A stretch of 64,000 nt of DNA from VAZQ01 sp963817135 (GTDB lineage: Bacteria; Pseudomonadota; Alphaproteobacteria; Rhizobiales; Xanthobacteraceae): NCBI GenBank assembly GCA_963817135.1, contig CAWFNG010000013.1:442051-506050 (forward strand), read 5' to 3'. The position numbers and the translations under genes are program-made. Positions 1 through 9,261 of the stretch are shown here, in pieces. The notes under the pieces were generated by a model. It was given only the letters and a program-made list of their open reading frames with translations. It ran no database searches and had not been told where the DNA came from. The stretch's first letter is position 1; each line of letters opens with the position of its first letter.

Positions 1-49
1 GCAACAGCTTGCCGTGGTTGAAATTGGGAATGACGACCGAGAAACTCAT
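1..49 (-). CDS. Glycosyltransferase family 2, N-terminus only (runs off the window)
   Basis: The complement of the first 49 bases begins with ATG and reads MSFSVVIPNFNHGKLL. The SVVIPNFN segment is the classic first beta strand of GT-A fold family 2 glycosyltransferases, which use nucleotide sugars. Only 16 residues are visible, so neither the DXD motif nor the acceptor region can be judged. It is divergent from the gene at 116, and the two share the short region 50-115, which should hold both promoters. Confidence 0.6.
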   Translation of the reverse strand, partial: MSFSVVIPNFNHGKLL

Positions 50-115
50 TCAGATACGACTGCCAGCGTCCGATTCCATCCTGACTTACCCACTTGAGCG
101 CGGATTCATTCCAGA

Positions 116-1345
116 GTGACAGAGTTCAAACAAGCTCCTTTTGCGCCAGAAGAGCTTCGCTATGTGCTGATCATGCCGGTGTGGGGCGATCACCACGTCG
201 GGGTATTTCTACGGTATTGCCTGCCTTTTCTCCTGACCGAAGGCAATATGGGGGCTTTTCCCGGGCGCCGCCTGCAAGTCCACGTAACATCGACACGGGC
301 AGATTTCGTTCGTATGCGGCAGAACGAGAATTATCGGCATCTACGCCATCTCACGGAGCTGATTGAAACCGAGATCGATGAACTCATTGATTTGTCTGCT
401 CCGTACCAGGCGATGACCCACTGTTATTTGCACGTGCTGCGAAGGCTTCCATTGCCGGAAAGGACGGTTACTTTCTTTCCCACCCCCGATTGCATTCTGT
501 CGCGCAATGCGCTGCGGGTGATGAAGCAGCGCATTGAAGCCGGTTGGCGGGCGGTCATGGTGTGCGGCCTGCGGCTCGACCTCGAAAGCGTCCGTCCAGC
601 GCTGGACAGGCTTCTGGCGCGCGGTGCCGATGCAACGAGCGAACTCGAATTATGCCAACTGGCGTTGCAGCATCTGCACCCGATTGCCCTGCATTGCGAC
701 ACGGCATCGAGCGAGTTCTGGGTGGGTTGGCCGGCGCATCTCTACTGGATTGCCCAGGACCGCAGCTGGCTGCTTGCGCACTGCTTTCATCTCCATCCGA
801 TGGCCGTGCTGGGGATTCCGAAGGTAATCGACACCAATACGACAATCGATGGCGACTACCTTTCGAGTTTGGATGTCCATCCTGATCAGTTTTACGTCTG
901 CGAAAATTCAGGCGAGTTCGTTTGCCTCGAACTGTCGCCAAGTGCCAAACGCATCAACAGCAGGACCGGGCGCCTTACCCCGCGTCATCTTTCCCGCTTC
1001 ATGGCGCTGCACAGCAATTCACTCCACCGCGAATTCTTTGCAAGACCGATCCTGATACGCGGATCATGCGAACCCGCGATTCCGGCGGAAGTCATGCGCC
1101 AAACGGCGCATCTCGTTGGCGTCGTCGAGCGCGGACCAAATTTCGCCGACAGGTGTCTCGGAGCGGTGTTCTCGAGAATTAGAGGAAATCCCGCGATGCG
1201 CAGGGGCGCGCGGCTGGTGCTGCGTGCCGCCCGTCGACTCAGCGCGGCAAGTCGCACAGCCATCGAAGTAGTGGGTACAAGCCCGCTTACAGCTGCGGCG
1301 GGGCAATGTAGTGCCTGCTCGCATCCCTGTGGCGCGCGGCAATAG
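116..1345 (+). CDS. Putative glycosyltransferase-like protein, unnamed family, copy 1 of 6
   Basis: A 409-residue soluble protein that I cannot assign to a named family, but it shares an ordered set of landmarks with five other proteins in this window. These are an N-terminal PVWGDHH...FLRYCLPFLL block (the others have FWGERYREYF), a PDCILSRNA block near residue 125 (the others have PDxxxxDG), LQHLHP, a tryptophan-rich WVGWPAHLYW segment, TIDGDY and finally CENSGEF where the others read DSDEF. The aspartate-rich blocks suggest a GT-A-like fold, but that is inference. The start codon is GTG with no strong ribosome site. The 3' end overlaps the convergent methyltransferase by about 60 bases, so the last 20 residues are doubtful. 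It is the most divergent of the six copies. Confidence 0.6.
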   Translation: MTEFKQAPFAPEELRYVLIMPVWGDHHVGVFLRYCLPFLLTEGNMGAFPGRRLQVHVTSTRADFVRMRQNENYRHLRHLTELIETEIDELIDLSAPYQAMTHCYLHVLRRLPLPERTVTFFPTPDCILSRNALRVMKQRIEAGWRAVMVCGLRLDLESVRPALDRLLARGADATSELELCQLALQHLHPIALHCDTASSEFWVGWPAHLYWIAQDRSWLLAHCFHLHPMAVLGIPKVIDTNTTIDGDYLSSLDVHPDQFYVCENSGEFVCLELSPSAKRINSRTGRLTPRHLSRFMALHSNSLHREFFARPILIRGSCEPAIPAEVMRQTAHLVGVVERGPNFADRCLGAVFSRIRGNPAMRRGARLVLRAARRLSAASRTAIEVVGTSPLTAAAGQCSACSHPCGARQ

Positions 1346-2441
1346 TCTGCGCCAGTTTGGGCTCGAGGCATACAAAAACAGTGGCGCCGGCGGGAACGTC
1401 CGCTGGGGCCAGGATAGGCGCGCCGAAGTAGTCGCGTCCGACGCGATTTTCATCCTCGTCGACAAAAAAATCGATGCTCTCGCCAAGCGCGCTGCCGATC
1501 CAGACGCCGGCGATGGAGGTGCCAAAAATGCCGAAAGGCCTGCTCGCGCTTGCCAGCGCGCGTCCCTCGTCAAGTATCTGCTCAAGCCACGATAAGTTCC
1601 GGCGCGCCGTCTCCGCTGCATTATTGTTTCCATTCTGCAGAGCGGCGCTAACGGCGCCGGAAAGGGGGCTTGCCAGCGCGGTTATCTCCTTGCCGAGGAC
1701 CATGTTCCCGCAAGCAAGCAGCCGGTAACCGGCACTCTCTATCACGCGCGCAAGCGTAGCCTTGGAAAAATGGCTCGCATGGTCCGCGACGACCAGATCG
1801 AACGGATTAACCTCGGCATCGGGCACTTCGATCAGCAATAGCCCGGTTGACTGTAAGTGTCGGCGAGCTTCGGCGAGATAAGCCACCGGCGCAGAAATGT
1901 GCTCGACGCAATGAATGAGCGATACGACATCAAATTTCTCGGTGCCGCTTTTGAGCTCTCTGTCATTCTTGAAAGCGGCGCGTGGGCCGATCGCCAGGAT
2001 GTCTTTGCGGAAGCTTTCATTGATGTCCGATCCGGTAATGCGCCAGTCTGGAAAGATACTATTGATAGCTCGCAGAAACGGGCCATTGCCGCAGCCAATG
2101 TCGAGAATCGAAGCCGGTTGCGGCAACTTCCCGGCCCTGCGGAGGAAATTCGCGATCAGCTCCGAGCGCGGCGCGAGCTGCCCGTCAGTGATGCCGCGCG
2201 CTTTCTGCTCTTTCCCCGCGGCCTGGTGATACACCCGATAGTCGCCATAGATCTTGCTGCAGAGCGCTTGCCATTCGCGCGAATTGTTCTTTTGCAGCAG
2301 TCCGCATGCGCGACACACGCCGACCTGCACATCGCCGGTCGCCGGCGTGCAGTCGGAGCCGACCAGAAACTCGAGCGCCGGCGCAGCCAATTCCGACGCC
2401 CGGTCGCCGCAGGCATGACAGGGAAAGGAGCCGCCCATCAT
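1287..2441 (-). CDS. Class I SAM-dependent methyltransferase with N-terminal zinc ribbon (sugar C-methyltransferase type)
   Basis: A 384-residue protein with the three-part build of nucleotide-sugar C-methyltransferases. It has an N-terminal zinc ribbon (CHACG about residue 7 and CRACG about residue 42), a central Rossmann domain with SAM motif I ILDIGCGNGPF near residue 115, and a C-terminal domain containing FGIFGTSIAGVWIGSAL. Known members methylate a ring carbon of a dTDP-keto-sugar; the substrate here is unknown. The ATG at 2441 overlaps the TGA of the upstream methyltransferase (ATGA), which implies translational coupling. As given, the sequence reads through from the upstream gene because of a frame break there, so the start is chosen from the overlap and from the zinc ribbon. 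Confidence 0.8.
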   Translation of the reverse strand: MMGGSFPCHACGDRASELAAPALEFLVGSDCTPATGDVQVGVCRACGLLQKNNSREWQALCSKIYGDYRVYHQAAGKEQKARGITDGQLAPRSELIANFLRRAGKLPQPASILDIGCGNGPFLRAINSIFPDWRITGSDINESFRKDILAIGPRAAFKNDRELKSGTEKFDVVSLIHCVEHISAPVAYLAEARRHLQSTGLLLIEVPDAEVNPFDLVVADHASHFSKATLARVIESAGYRLLACGNMVLGKEITALASPLSGAVSAALQNGNNNAAETARRNLSWLEQILDEGRALASASRPFGIFGTSIAGVWIGSALGESIDFFVDEDENRVGRDYFGAPILAPADVPAGATVFVCLEPKLAQTIAARHRDASRHYIAPPQL

Positions 2442-3143
2442 CGAGGCTTCTTCGGCTGGCAGGCAACGCCCAGAAGGTATTGCGCCATTGGAAAGAACCC
2501 GGTGTGCACGACTTCGTCGTTCATGCAGAACATGAAGACGGTAGAGAAGTGCTGCTGCAAGGTGATCTTTAGCGCATCTCCAGTTTTGCAGTTGACATGG
2601 CCAACCTTGCTCGCAGGCGATGCATGATCCTGCGATTCGAGCCGAAGGGATACCGATGATGGCAACGCCTTCGTCGGTCAGGGACAGAACGAGGTTTCGC
2701 AGAAAATCGTGTTCTCGTTTCGGATCGATATGTTCAAGCACGTCGAGAGCATAGGCCGCATCGTATCGTCCCCGCGGCGGTCCAGCCAGCATGTCATGGA
2801 CGAAAGCGTCGGCGAACGGCCACTTGGGATCCATGCGGGATTTGACGTCGGCAATGAATACAGGATCGAAGTCGGTCACGGTGACCCTTTCCACCGCCTG
2901 CTGGACGATCCGCGTACAGAACGCATCGGCGCAGCCGATTTCCAGCACGTTCTTTCGTCCTGAGAGCATTTTTGCCACGAATTTGTAGCGAGCGAATGTA
3001 AATGCAAGCCGTTTGGGATCATCGCGCCACGCTTGATTGATCATCAGCCCGAGCGGGGTAAGTCCATGTCGCTCCTTTATGTCGAGCAGCATCTGGTACT
3101 GGGGTTCTCTGGTCTGTTCCAATTTGCTCACGATCCCACTCAT
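2438..3143 (-). CDS. Class I SAM-dependent methyltransferase (one frame break)
   Basis: A small methyltransferase of about 235 residues. Motif I is VLEIGCADAF near residue 66, followed by VTDFDP, and post-I motif LDVLEHID lies near residue 133. Near 2645 the frame breaks. The continuation in the next frame reads ESQDHASPASKVGHVNC and later FCMNDEVVHTGFFPMA, which is the expected C-terminal part of this family, and ends at 2438. One base change restores a full-length protein whose stop overlaps the next ATG. The gene sits 9 bases after the RmlD-like gene and so belongs to the same minus-strand unit. The target is probably a sugar hydroxyl, but nothing in the sequence fixes it. Confidence 0.7.
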
Positions 3144-3152
3144 GAAAATCGT

Positions 3153-4074
3153 TCAGCCTACGTTCGCGGCGGCGTGCTGCTGGCTCGGCGCTACGGCAAA
3201 TGCACGCTCTGCAACGCTGCGAACGGTTGTCTTCAGCGGTGTAAATTGCGGATTGATCTGCTGGTTGAGCCGCTCGATCGCAAGCAGCGTGTAGGCGGGG
3301 CGCAATTCAAGGCCGGGCAGGTCGGCAACCCGGCACAGCTCACGCTCGACTGTGAATTGCACGCCGCATTCATTGAGTGAGGCATGCAACAACTCAAAAA
3401 GTTCGGGCGAAGAGACCTGCTCGGGACCGGCGACATGGAACAGACCGCGCGCTTGCGAGTCGATGAGCTCGACGACAATGCGGCCGAGATCGGCTGCAGC
3501 AATCGGCCGAAAGCATTGATCCTGCGCGAGCTGGATCGGTTTTCTCGCGTGAATGAGCGCGCACCACTGATAGAGCAGGTCGCGGCGGCACGAGTGATCG
3601 GCAATGACGCGCGACAGGCGCAGCAAAAGGTACGGCAGGCCAAGTTTCGCAACGGCTAATTCTGCGTCGCGCTTCTGCCGCCCATATTCGCAGATCGGAC
3701 CGGTCTCGTCCTGTTCCGACCAGACTCTGGGCGAACCATCGAAAACGCAATCCGTCGAGAGCACAACCGGCAGCGCCCCGCTCTGTGCAACGGCCTTGGC
3801 GATGGCCAGCACGCGCGTGACATTGAGAAAGCGGGATTCGTCGGGAATGCTGGCGCAGGTATGGGTCCCGGAAATACCAAACGCCAGCACCACGGCCTGC
3901 GGTTTCAGGCGATCAAGCAGCGGCTACGACATCATTCGTCGCGGCATCAAAAGCAAATGTTCCTGCCGCTACCGGCAACCGTGCAGCGGTTAAGGCCCGC
4001 TCGCCAGCGGCAGCTGTAATGGCGGAGCCCACCGTACCGCGGCTGCCGAGGACAAGAATTTTGTCACGGTGCAT
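3153..4074 (-). CDS. dTDP-4-dehydrorhamnose reductase-like SDR (RmlD type; one frame break)
   Basis: An extended-type NAD(P)-dependent reductase of about 305 residues. The N-terminus from ATG 4074 reads MHRDKILVLGSRGTVGSA, the dinucleotide-binding loop. After a frame break near 3925 the main frame continues with VVLAFGISG, the hallmark VVLSTDCVFDG block, and the catalytic YGRQK tyrosine-lysine pair. RmlD reduces the 4-keto group of dTDP-6-deoxy-L-lyxo-4-hexulose to give dTDP-L-rhamnose; relatives act on other 4-keto sugars. No RmlA, RmlB or RmlC is visible in the window, so the exact substrate is open. It is first in a unit with the two methyltransferases and divergent from the ABC exporter, with about 240 bases between them. 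Confidence 0.7.
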
Positions 4075-4315
4075 TCACTAAATCCGCGTCGCTACGCGAG
4101 AGCTGATCTGCTCGGGCAAATTTCGCTCACTGGCACAGCGGTAAACGATTGAAACGATAGCGTGAATTCCCATCGCGCTCGCGCCTGCTGAACGACGGTT
4201 GCGGTTATTTTGCGGCACGATCCTCACGCATTGTGCTTGACTGGACGATGTTGATGGCTATCAAACCTGCATCATTTCGGCAATTGCTCCCCAACTTCGA
4301 AATATACGGCGGCTG
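4075..4315. promoter_or_regulatory. Divergent intergenic region between the RmlD-like gene and the ABC exporter
   Basis: About 240 bases separate the divergent starts at 4074 (minus) and 4316 (plus), so promoters for both units should lie here. No convincing -35/-10 pair, operator palindrome or riboswitch stands out by eye. Confidence 0.35.
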
Positions 4316-5158
4316 ATGATCGGCGGACGATTCCAACAAAGCGTGGCCAGGCAGGCGATTGCAATGACTCCCCAATACGGGGAAGCAGTCGCCGAGCTGA
4401 TTGAGGGCGTCGGCCTCGTCGATCTGTGGGGCCGCATGGGCTGGGCGGATGTCAAGCGCCGTTACCGGCGAACCATATTCGGCCCATTTTGGTCGAGTGT
4501 GAGCCTGGCGATCTTCGTTCTTGCAATGGGGACCACATTTGCCGCCCTGTGGAACCTGGATCCGAAAGAGTACCTTCCTTTTCTCACTTCCGGAATGATG
4601 ACCTGGCTGTTGTTGAGCGCCTTCATTACAGAAGGCTGCCAGGTTTTTGTTGCAGCGGAGGGTTTGATCAAGCAGTTGCGGATTAATTACACCATGCTGC
4701 TTTGTACGATGATCTGGCGAAATTTGATCGCATTCGCGCATAATTTCGTGGTCTACGTACCTATCTACATTTATGGCGGGCTGCCGCTGAGCGCGAACGT
4801 TCTGTGGGCGGTTCCCGGCGTGGTCTTTCTCTGCATCAACGGAATGTGGATCGCCTTGGTGCTCGGAATTTTGTGCACACGTTACCGAGACATTCAGCAG
4901 GTCGTAGGGGCTCTGCTGCAGATATCCATATTCGTCACTCCGATCTTTTGGTCGCCAGCTCAACTGAGTGGGCGGCTGACCGTGCTCGTCGACTACAACA
5001 TGCTCTATCACTACGTGGAGATTGTGCGCGATCCGTTGCTCGGCCAGCCGCCCTCGATCAGGAGCTGGATGATGGTCGGGTTTGCGACGGTTGCAGGTTG
5101 GGGGCTTGCATTGTTTCTTTATGGCCGCTTTCGCCGTCGGATCGCCTATTGGTTATAA
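4316..5158 (+). CDS. wzm: ABC-2 type polysaccharide exporter, permease subunit
   Basis: A 280-residue inner-membrane protein with about six predicted membrane spans, the size and pattern of Wzm/KpsM permeases. Motifs seen are the amphipathic entry region DVKRRYRRTIFGPFWSSVS near residues 42-60 and the C-terminal pattern LQISIFVTPIFWSPAQL followed by NMLYHYVEIVRDPLLGQ, both characteristic of O-antigen and capsule exporters. It would carry finished undecaprenyl-linked or lipid-linked polysaccharide across the inner membrane, driven by the ATPase encoded 14 bases downstream. Several ATGs precede the conserved core. The one at 4316 gives about 40 extra residues compared with short homologues, so a later start is possible. 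Confidence 0.88.
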   Translation: MIGGRFQQSVARQAIAMTPQYGEAVAELIEGVGLVDLWGRMGWADVKRRYRRTIFGPFWSSVSLAIFVLAMGTTFAALWNLDPKEYLPFLTSGMMTWLLLSAFITEGCQVFVAAEGLIKQLRINYTMLLCTMIWRNLIAFAHNFVVYVPIYIYGGLPLSANVLWAVPGVVFLCINGMWIALVLGILCTRYRDIQQVVGALLQISIFVTPIFWSPAQLSGRLTVLVDYNMLYHYVEIVRDPLLGQPPSIRSWMMVGFATVAGWGLALFLYGRFRRRIAYWL

Positions 5159-5172
5159 GGCGCGCAAACCGA

Positions 5173-5961
5173 ATGGCGTCCATCAAGCTTGAAAACGTCG
5201 TTGTCGACTTTCCCGTTTATGGAATGCAAAAGAGCTTGCGCAAAGCGCTTTTCAGCGCCTTGACGCGGCGAAACGAGGCGGCGCAGCGCATTGTGGTGCG
5301 CGCGGTCGATCACATGTCCTTGTCGATTGGCGATGGCGATCGGCTGGGGCTCATCGGCCACAACGGCGCCGGCAAGACCACCCTCCTGCGGGTGCTCGCC
5401 GGCATTTACGCGCCGACCAGCGGGTGCATAACCATGGAGGGTCGCATCTCAACTCTGTTTCACTCCTCGCCCGGGCTCGACAGCGAGGACACCGGTTACG
5501 AGAACATCTATACGTGCGGCCGGTTTCTCGGCATGAGCAGGGACGAGATTGCGCGCAAACTGCCCGACATCGAGGAATTTGTCGAACTCGGCGACTACCT
5601 CGCCCTGCCGGTGCGCACCTATTCGACCGGCATGTTGACGCGCCTCGCATTTGCCGTAGCTACCGCGATCGATCCTGAAATCCTGCTTCTGGACGAGGGC
5701 CTGGGTGCGGGCGATGCACGGTTCGCAGAACGCGCGAAGATTCGCATCGAAAGACTACTTCACCGTACCAACATTCTTGTTTTGGCATCGCATTCCGAAC
5801 CTCTCATAAAGCAGATGTGCAACCGTGCAATCCTGCTGGATCACGGCCGGTTGGTGGCGGACGGCAGCCCCGACGAGGTCCTTGCGCAGTATCACGAGAT
5901 GCTCACGCGACCGCAGCCGCCGAAATTAAGCGTAGCCGAGCCAGCGCCGGCGCTCACCTGA
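5173..5961 (+). CDS. wzt: ABC-type polysaccharide exporter, ATP-binding subunit
   Basis: A 262-residue ABC ATPase beginning MASIKLENVVVDFP. The Walker A GHNGAGKTT is at residues 62-70, the signature YSTGM at about 150-154, and Walker B LLLDEG near 171-176, followed by a switch histidine in LASHSE. It pairs with the permease 14 bases upstream to power polysaccharide export. The protein ends soon after the nucleotide-binding domain, so it lacks the C-terminal carbohydrate-binding domain of long Wzt proteins such as those of E. coli O8/O9a. This points to the short Wzt/KpsT type, which does not read a terminal cap on the chain. A longer upstream reading of this frame overlaps the permease and is rejected. 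Confidence 0.88.
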   Translation: MASIKLENVVVDFPVYGMQKSLRKALFSALTRRNEAAQRIVVRAVDHMSLSIGDGDRLGLIGHNGAGKTTLLRVLAGIYAPTSGCITMEGRISTLFHSSPGLDSEDTGYENIYTCGRFLGMSRDEIARKLPDIEEFVELGDYLALPVRTYSTGMLTRLAFAVATAIDPEILLLDEGLGAGDARFAERAKIRIERLLHRTNILVLASHSEPLIKQMCNRAILLDHGRLVADGSPDEVLAQYHEMLTRPQPPKLSVAEPAPALT

Positions 5962-5963
5962 GT

Positions 5964-6431
5964 TCATGGTTTTAGCGCGGTGTGCCGTGCCGCATGCAGC
6001 CAGATTGCAAATGCGTCGAATGGCACCAGCCGGCATTCGTCAAACAGCTCCGGCGCGGTGAAGGCGCGCATCTCAGCTCCTTCGCAAAGGACCAGCCCTG
6101 ACAATGAGCTTTCCAGAATGCGCACTTCATAGAAAAGACGCTTGAAACGGCCGAGCCCGCAGAACGCGAAGTCGAATTCGAACTCGGTGAAATACCGCAA
6201 TTCAGTCGCCGCGAGTTTGAGTTCTTCGGCAAGCTCGCGTCGTAAGCTCCTTTCCGGCAATTCACCGGGATCGGTGGCACCGCCAAAAAGGCCCCAATGG
6301 CCAGGAAAGAAGATGCCGGGCTTCTGGTCGCGCAGCTGCAGCAAATAGCGTTTCTCTTCTCCGACAAGGATCAGGGCGGCAGCCGCATCCGCCGGCCGCA
6401 ACCGGCCCTCATTGAGGAGAAAATCGGCCAT
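5964..6431 (-). CDS. Nudix hydrolase
   Basis: A 155-residue protein with a complete Nudix box. G51, E57, R65, E66, E69 and E70 match GX5EX7REUXEE, inside the segment from GGATDPGELPE to ELAEEL. Nudix enzymes hydrolyse a nucleoside diphosphate linked to another moiety; GDP-mannose or NDP-sugar hydrolases are a sensible guess in this setting. It is the last gene of the 18.5-6.0 kb minus-strand operon, about 50 bases after the transketolase C subunit, and converges with wzt with only 2 bases between stops. It may clear or recycle the NDP-sugar made by the operon, but that is inference from position. Confidence 0.8.
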   Translation of the reverse strand: MADFLLNEGRLRPADAAAALILVGEEKRYLLQLRDQKPGIFFPGHWGLFGGATDPGELPERSLRRELAEELKLAATELRYFTEFEFDFAFCGLGRFKRLFYEVRILESSLSGLVLCEGAEMRAFTAPELFDECRLVPFDAFAIWLHAARHTALKP

Positions 6432-6481
6432 TCCTTGCTGGGTACATCCGTGCTCGGTTGCGCGAGCTCTTCACCGCACCG

Positions 6482-7402
6482 TCACGCGAGATCGAGCCGC
6501 GCGCAGATTTCCGCCGCCGCAAGTCCATGCGCGTCGAGAATATCGTCATGCGACCCATAGCAATGAATGAACGCGTCCTTGAGGGTGAAGCTGTCGAGCC
6601 GGCATTTGGCACCGGTGTTCCAGGCGAGCTCCTTGATGCGCATAGCGAGGCTCCCATTGGGAGCGCATTCCTCGATCACCACGACCTGCTTATACGTCTG
6701 CAGAACCTGCGCCAGGGTCTCGCAGTCGAGCGGCTTGAGGGTGTGCACGGAAAATACGGCCGTGCGCTTGCCGGTGGCCTCGAATCGATCCGCGACGGCC
6801 ATCGCCCGCTTCATGATCGGTCCGTAGGAAACGATTGCGACATCGCTGCCCGGGCGCAGCTGGCGCACCTTGCCGAACTCCCAGGGTTGCGGAACCTTGC
6901 TGCTGAAATCGGGCTCGCCGGCCTTGCCCAGGCGCAGGTAAACCGGACCGCGTTCCTGCGTCGCGCACCAGCGCGTTGCGGCTTCCGTTTCAGCCGGATC
7001 GCAAGGCGCGATCACGGACATGTTGGGGATAGCCGATGCGATGGCCACGTCTTCCTGGGCGTGGTGGGTGGCACCGAGGGTGGAATAGGTGACGCCACCG
7101 CCAATCCCGACGACGGTGACAGGCAAATTCTGATAACAGAGATCGTCACGCACCATTTCAAAGGGACGATAAAGCGTAAACGTCGCGATGGTGTAGGCAA
7201 ACGGACGCAGTCCCCGTTGTGCCATTCCGGCCACCATCCCGATCATGATCTGCTCGGAGACGCCGGTATTGATGAAGCGGCGCGGGAATTCGCTGCGGAA
7301 CTTGGCGATCGAGCCGGCAGGAGAGATGTCGGCGACGACAACACACAGGCGCGGGTCCGCCTTGCCCAGCTCGTAAAAAGTATCGGCGAACCGGTTTCTC
7401 AT
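6482..7402 (-). CDS. Transketolase, C-terminal subunit (split transketolase)
   Basis: A 306-residue protein that forms the pyrimidine-binding and C-terminal domains of a thiamine-diphosphate transketolase. RFINTGVSEQIMIGMVAGMA carries the catalytic glutamate that activates the cofactor. The TYSTLGATHHAQEDVAI segment follows, then the C-terminal domain with VSVH-like FSVHTLKPLD. Together with the N subunit it should transfer a two-carbon ketol unit between a ketose phosphate and an aldose. It overlaps the N subunit by ATGA. Housekeeping transketolases are usually single-chain, so a split pair inside a polysaccharide operon suggests a dedicated role in making a modified sugar. Confidence 0.88.
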   Translation of the reverse strand: MRNRFADTFYELGKADPRLCVVVADISPAGSIAKFRSEFPRRFINTGVSEQIMIGMVAGMAQRGLRPFAYTIATFTLYRPFEMVRDDLCYQNLPVTVVGIGGGVTYSTLGATHHAQEDVAIASAIPNMSVIAPCDPAETEAATRWCATQERGPVYLRLGKAGEPDFSSKVPQPWEFGKVRQLRPGSDVAIVSYGPIMKRAMAVADRFEATGKRTAVFSVHTLKPLDCETLAQVLQTYKQVVVIEECAPNGSLAMRIKELAWNTGAKCRLDSFTLKDAFIHCYGSHDDILDAHGLAAAEICARLDLA

Positions 7403-8256
7403 CGTCCTGCAGCAAGCTCCCGCAATCCTTGCTGATATTCTTCCTTGTTGGGCGATCGGTAGTGCCAGATCGCTACGTTTTCCATATAGGACACGCCTTT
7501 GCCCTTGACGGTGCGGCAGATCAGGAGCAGGGGCCGGCCGCCGCGTCGTGCCATCACCGCGTCGAACATCGCCTCCTCGTCGTGGCCGTCCACCTCGGCG
7601 GATTCCCAGCCGAAGGCCTCTGCTTTGGGGACCAGCGGATAAAACGCCTTGTGCCCCTCGCTAAGGCGCTCGAGCCCGGTGAAATCGTTGTAGTCCATGA
7701 AGGCAATCAGGTTATCGAGGCGCAGGTTGGCTGCCATCATCATGGCCTCCCAGGTCGAGCCTTCCTGGAATTCGCCATCGGAGAGGAGGCAATAGACCAG
7801 GACATCGCTGCCCTTGAGCTGCTCGGCATAGGCCTGACCGGTTGCCATCCCCAAGCCGTGGCCGAGCGATCCGGTCGAGGCAGCAATGCCCGGCGTTTCG
7901 AAATCGGGATGCGCGCCCAGGCGGCCATCGGGCTTGCAGTAGAGATCGAGATCCCTTCTGGAGAGGACGCCCTGCTCTTCCAGAATCACGTATTGGACCA
8001 TGCAGCCATGTCCCTTCGACATCAGAAAGACGTCGCGGTACTCGCCGTTTGCCTCGCGCCGCATGAGGTTGTTGTAGAGCAGGTCGGTAATCTCCATGCA
8101 GGAGAATGCCGGTGCAACGTGCAGCGCGCTCACCTGCTGTGAAATGTCAAGGATGCGCCTGCGATAGGCCAGACATCGTGCGCGCGCGGCCGCCAAGTCG
8201 ATGCGGTTGCGGCGCAGATTGCCGTCGAGCCGCGGCGCCTGCAAACCCATTCTCAT
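7399..8256 (-). CDS. Transketolase, N-terminal (thiamine diphosphate-binding) subunit
   Basis: A 285-residue protein matching the N-terminal half of transketolase. It has FLMSKGHGCMVQYVILEEQG, the GSLGHGLGMATGQA cofactor loop, and the SDGEFQEGSTWEAMMMAANL metal/diphosphate-binding segment followed by the asparagine in YNDFTGL. An ATG at 8256 overlaps the stop of the upstream SDR gene (ATGA), and a second ATG lies six bases later; the longer upstream reading into the SDR gene is not needed. It forms a two-gene enzyme with the C subunit, which starts in an ATGA overlap with its stop. Confidence 0.88.
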   Translation of the reverse strand: MRMGLQAPRLDGNLRRNRIDLAAARARCLAYRRRILDISQQVSALHVAPAFSCMEITDLLYNNLMRREANGEYRDVFLMSKGHGCMVQYVILEEQGVLSRRDLDLYCKPDGRLGAHPDFETPGIAASTGSLGHGLGMATGQAYAEQLKGSDVLVYCLLSDGEFQEGSTWEAMMMAANLRLDNLIAFMDYNDFTGLERLSEGHKAFYPLVPKAEAFGWESAEVDGHDEEAMFDAVMARRGGRPLLLICRTVKGKGVSYMENVAIWHYRSPNKEEYQQGLRELAAGR

Positions 8257-9248
8257 GCCCTTAGCACATAGTCGGTGGGCCACTCCTTGATGGCGGAGAA
8301 ATAACGTTTGCCCCATTCCACCATTTCCGCCAATCCCTGGTCCCAGCCGATCTGCGGTTCCCAGCCTACATCTTTTTTAATGCGACTAGAATCCAGCCAA
8401 TAACGCAAATCCTGGCCAAGCCGGTCGGCGGTGACGGTGCACAGCTGCTCGAACGGCATGCCGAGCGCCTTGGCACAGCGCTCGACGACCTCGCGAATGG
8501 AAGTCGGGCTCGCCGGCCCGGCATTATAGGTAATTCCCAACGGCGCCTTCTCGGCGACGAGATGAATGGCGCGGCCTAGGTCGCGGGCGTGAATATAGGA
8601 TTTCTCGGCGCGGCCGCCGCCGTGCAGCGGCAGCTTGTTGCCGGTGAGCCCGCACCAGATGGCTTTCGGGATCACGCGGTGAAGCAGCTGGCCCGGGCAA
8701 TAGGCGTTCGACGGGCGGATGATGTTCATCGGAAATTTCAGGAAGCGGTGAACGGATTCGAGATACATGTCGAAGGCGACCTTCGATGCGGCATAAGGGC
8801 TGGACGGCTTGATCGGTTCGTCCTCCTTGGCCGCGTGCTCGACCGAGCCGTACATCTCCGAAGTGCCGATCTGAATGAAGCGCTCAAGCCAGTCGCGCTT
8901 CATGAGTTCCTCGGCAAGGCGCGCAAGCGCCATGGAATTGGTTTCGAAGAAGCGCCAGGAGTGCTTCCACGACACCGCGCCTTCACCTTGAGCGGCAAAA
9001 TTCACAATGACTTCCGGCTTTTCCCGATCCAGCAATTCCAGAAGCAGGTCGAGCTCGTGAGTGACATGGCGCGCGTGATAGACGTATCCCTGCCGCTTTT
9101 CGATGCCGAGCGAGAACGCATCGGGTCGCAATGGATTGCGCCCGATGCCAATGACTTTTTTCGGGCTGGCGTGATCAAGCAGATAAAAGGCGGCATGGAT
9201 GCCGAAGCTGCCGCCGCCGCCGAGAATTGCGTAAGTCTTTCCGGCCAT
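8253..9248 (-). CDS. NAD-dependent epimerase/dehydratase, extended SDR (GDP-mannose 4,6-dehydratase-like)
   Basis: A 331-residue extended SDR. The nucleotide-binding loop is unusual, AILGGGGSFGIHAAF, instead of the common TGxxGFxG. NFAAQGEGAVSWKHSW, IQIGTSEMYGSVE and the catalytic pair in YAASK resemble sugar-nucleotide 4,6-dehydratases. IIRPSNAYCPGQ and a conserved sugar-binding tail with RLGQDLRYWLDSSRIK follow. It probably oxidises and reshapes an NDP-sugar intermediate in the operon; whether it dehydrates or epimerises cannot be read from the sequence. It overlaps the transketolase N gene by ATGA and follows the methyltransferase by 13 bases. Confidence 0.83.
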   Translation of the reverse strand: MAGKTYAILGGGGSFGIHAAFYLLDHASPKKVIGIGRNPLRPDAFSLGIEKRQGYVYHARHVTHELDLLLELLDREKPEVIVNFAAQGEGAVSWKHSWRFFETNSMALARLAEELMKRDWLERFIQIGTSEMYGSVEHAAKEDEPIKPSSPYAASKVAFDMYLESVHRFLKFPMNIIRPSNAYCPGQLLHRVIPKAIWCGLTGNKLPLHGGGRAEKSYIHARDLGRAIHLVAEKAPLGITYNAGPASPTSIREVVERCAKALGMPFEQLCTVTADRLGQDLRYWLDSSRIKKDVGWEPQIGWDQGLAEMVEWGKRYFSAIKEWPTDYVLRA

Positions 9249-9261
9249 GAAATGGCGTCCC

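Noticed and set aside
1287..3143. A single 618-residue fused methyltransferase
   Set aside because: The middle section (about residues 168-233) has no family similarity, while the alternative frame gives the proper C-terminus of the first enzyme and an ATGA junction to the second. The fusion is a frame-break artefact.
4804..5172. Longer N-terminus for the ABC ATPase
   Set aside because: The upstream part overlaps the permease coding region in another frame and lacks similarity to ATPase N-termini. ATG 5173 starts right at the conserved MASIKLENV.
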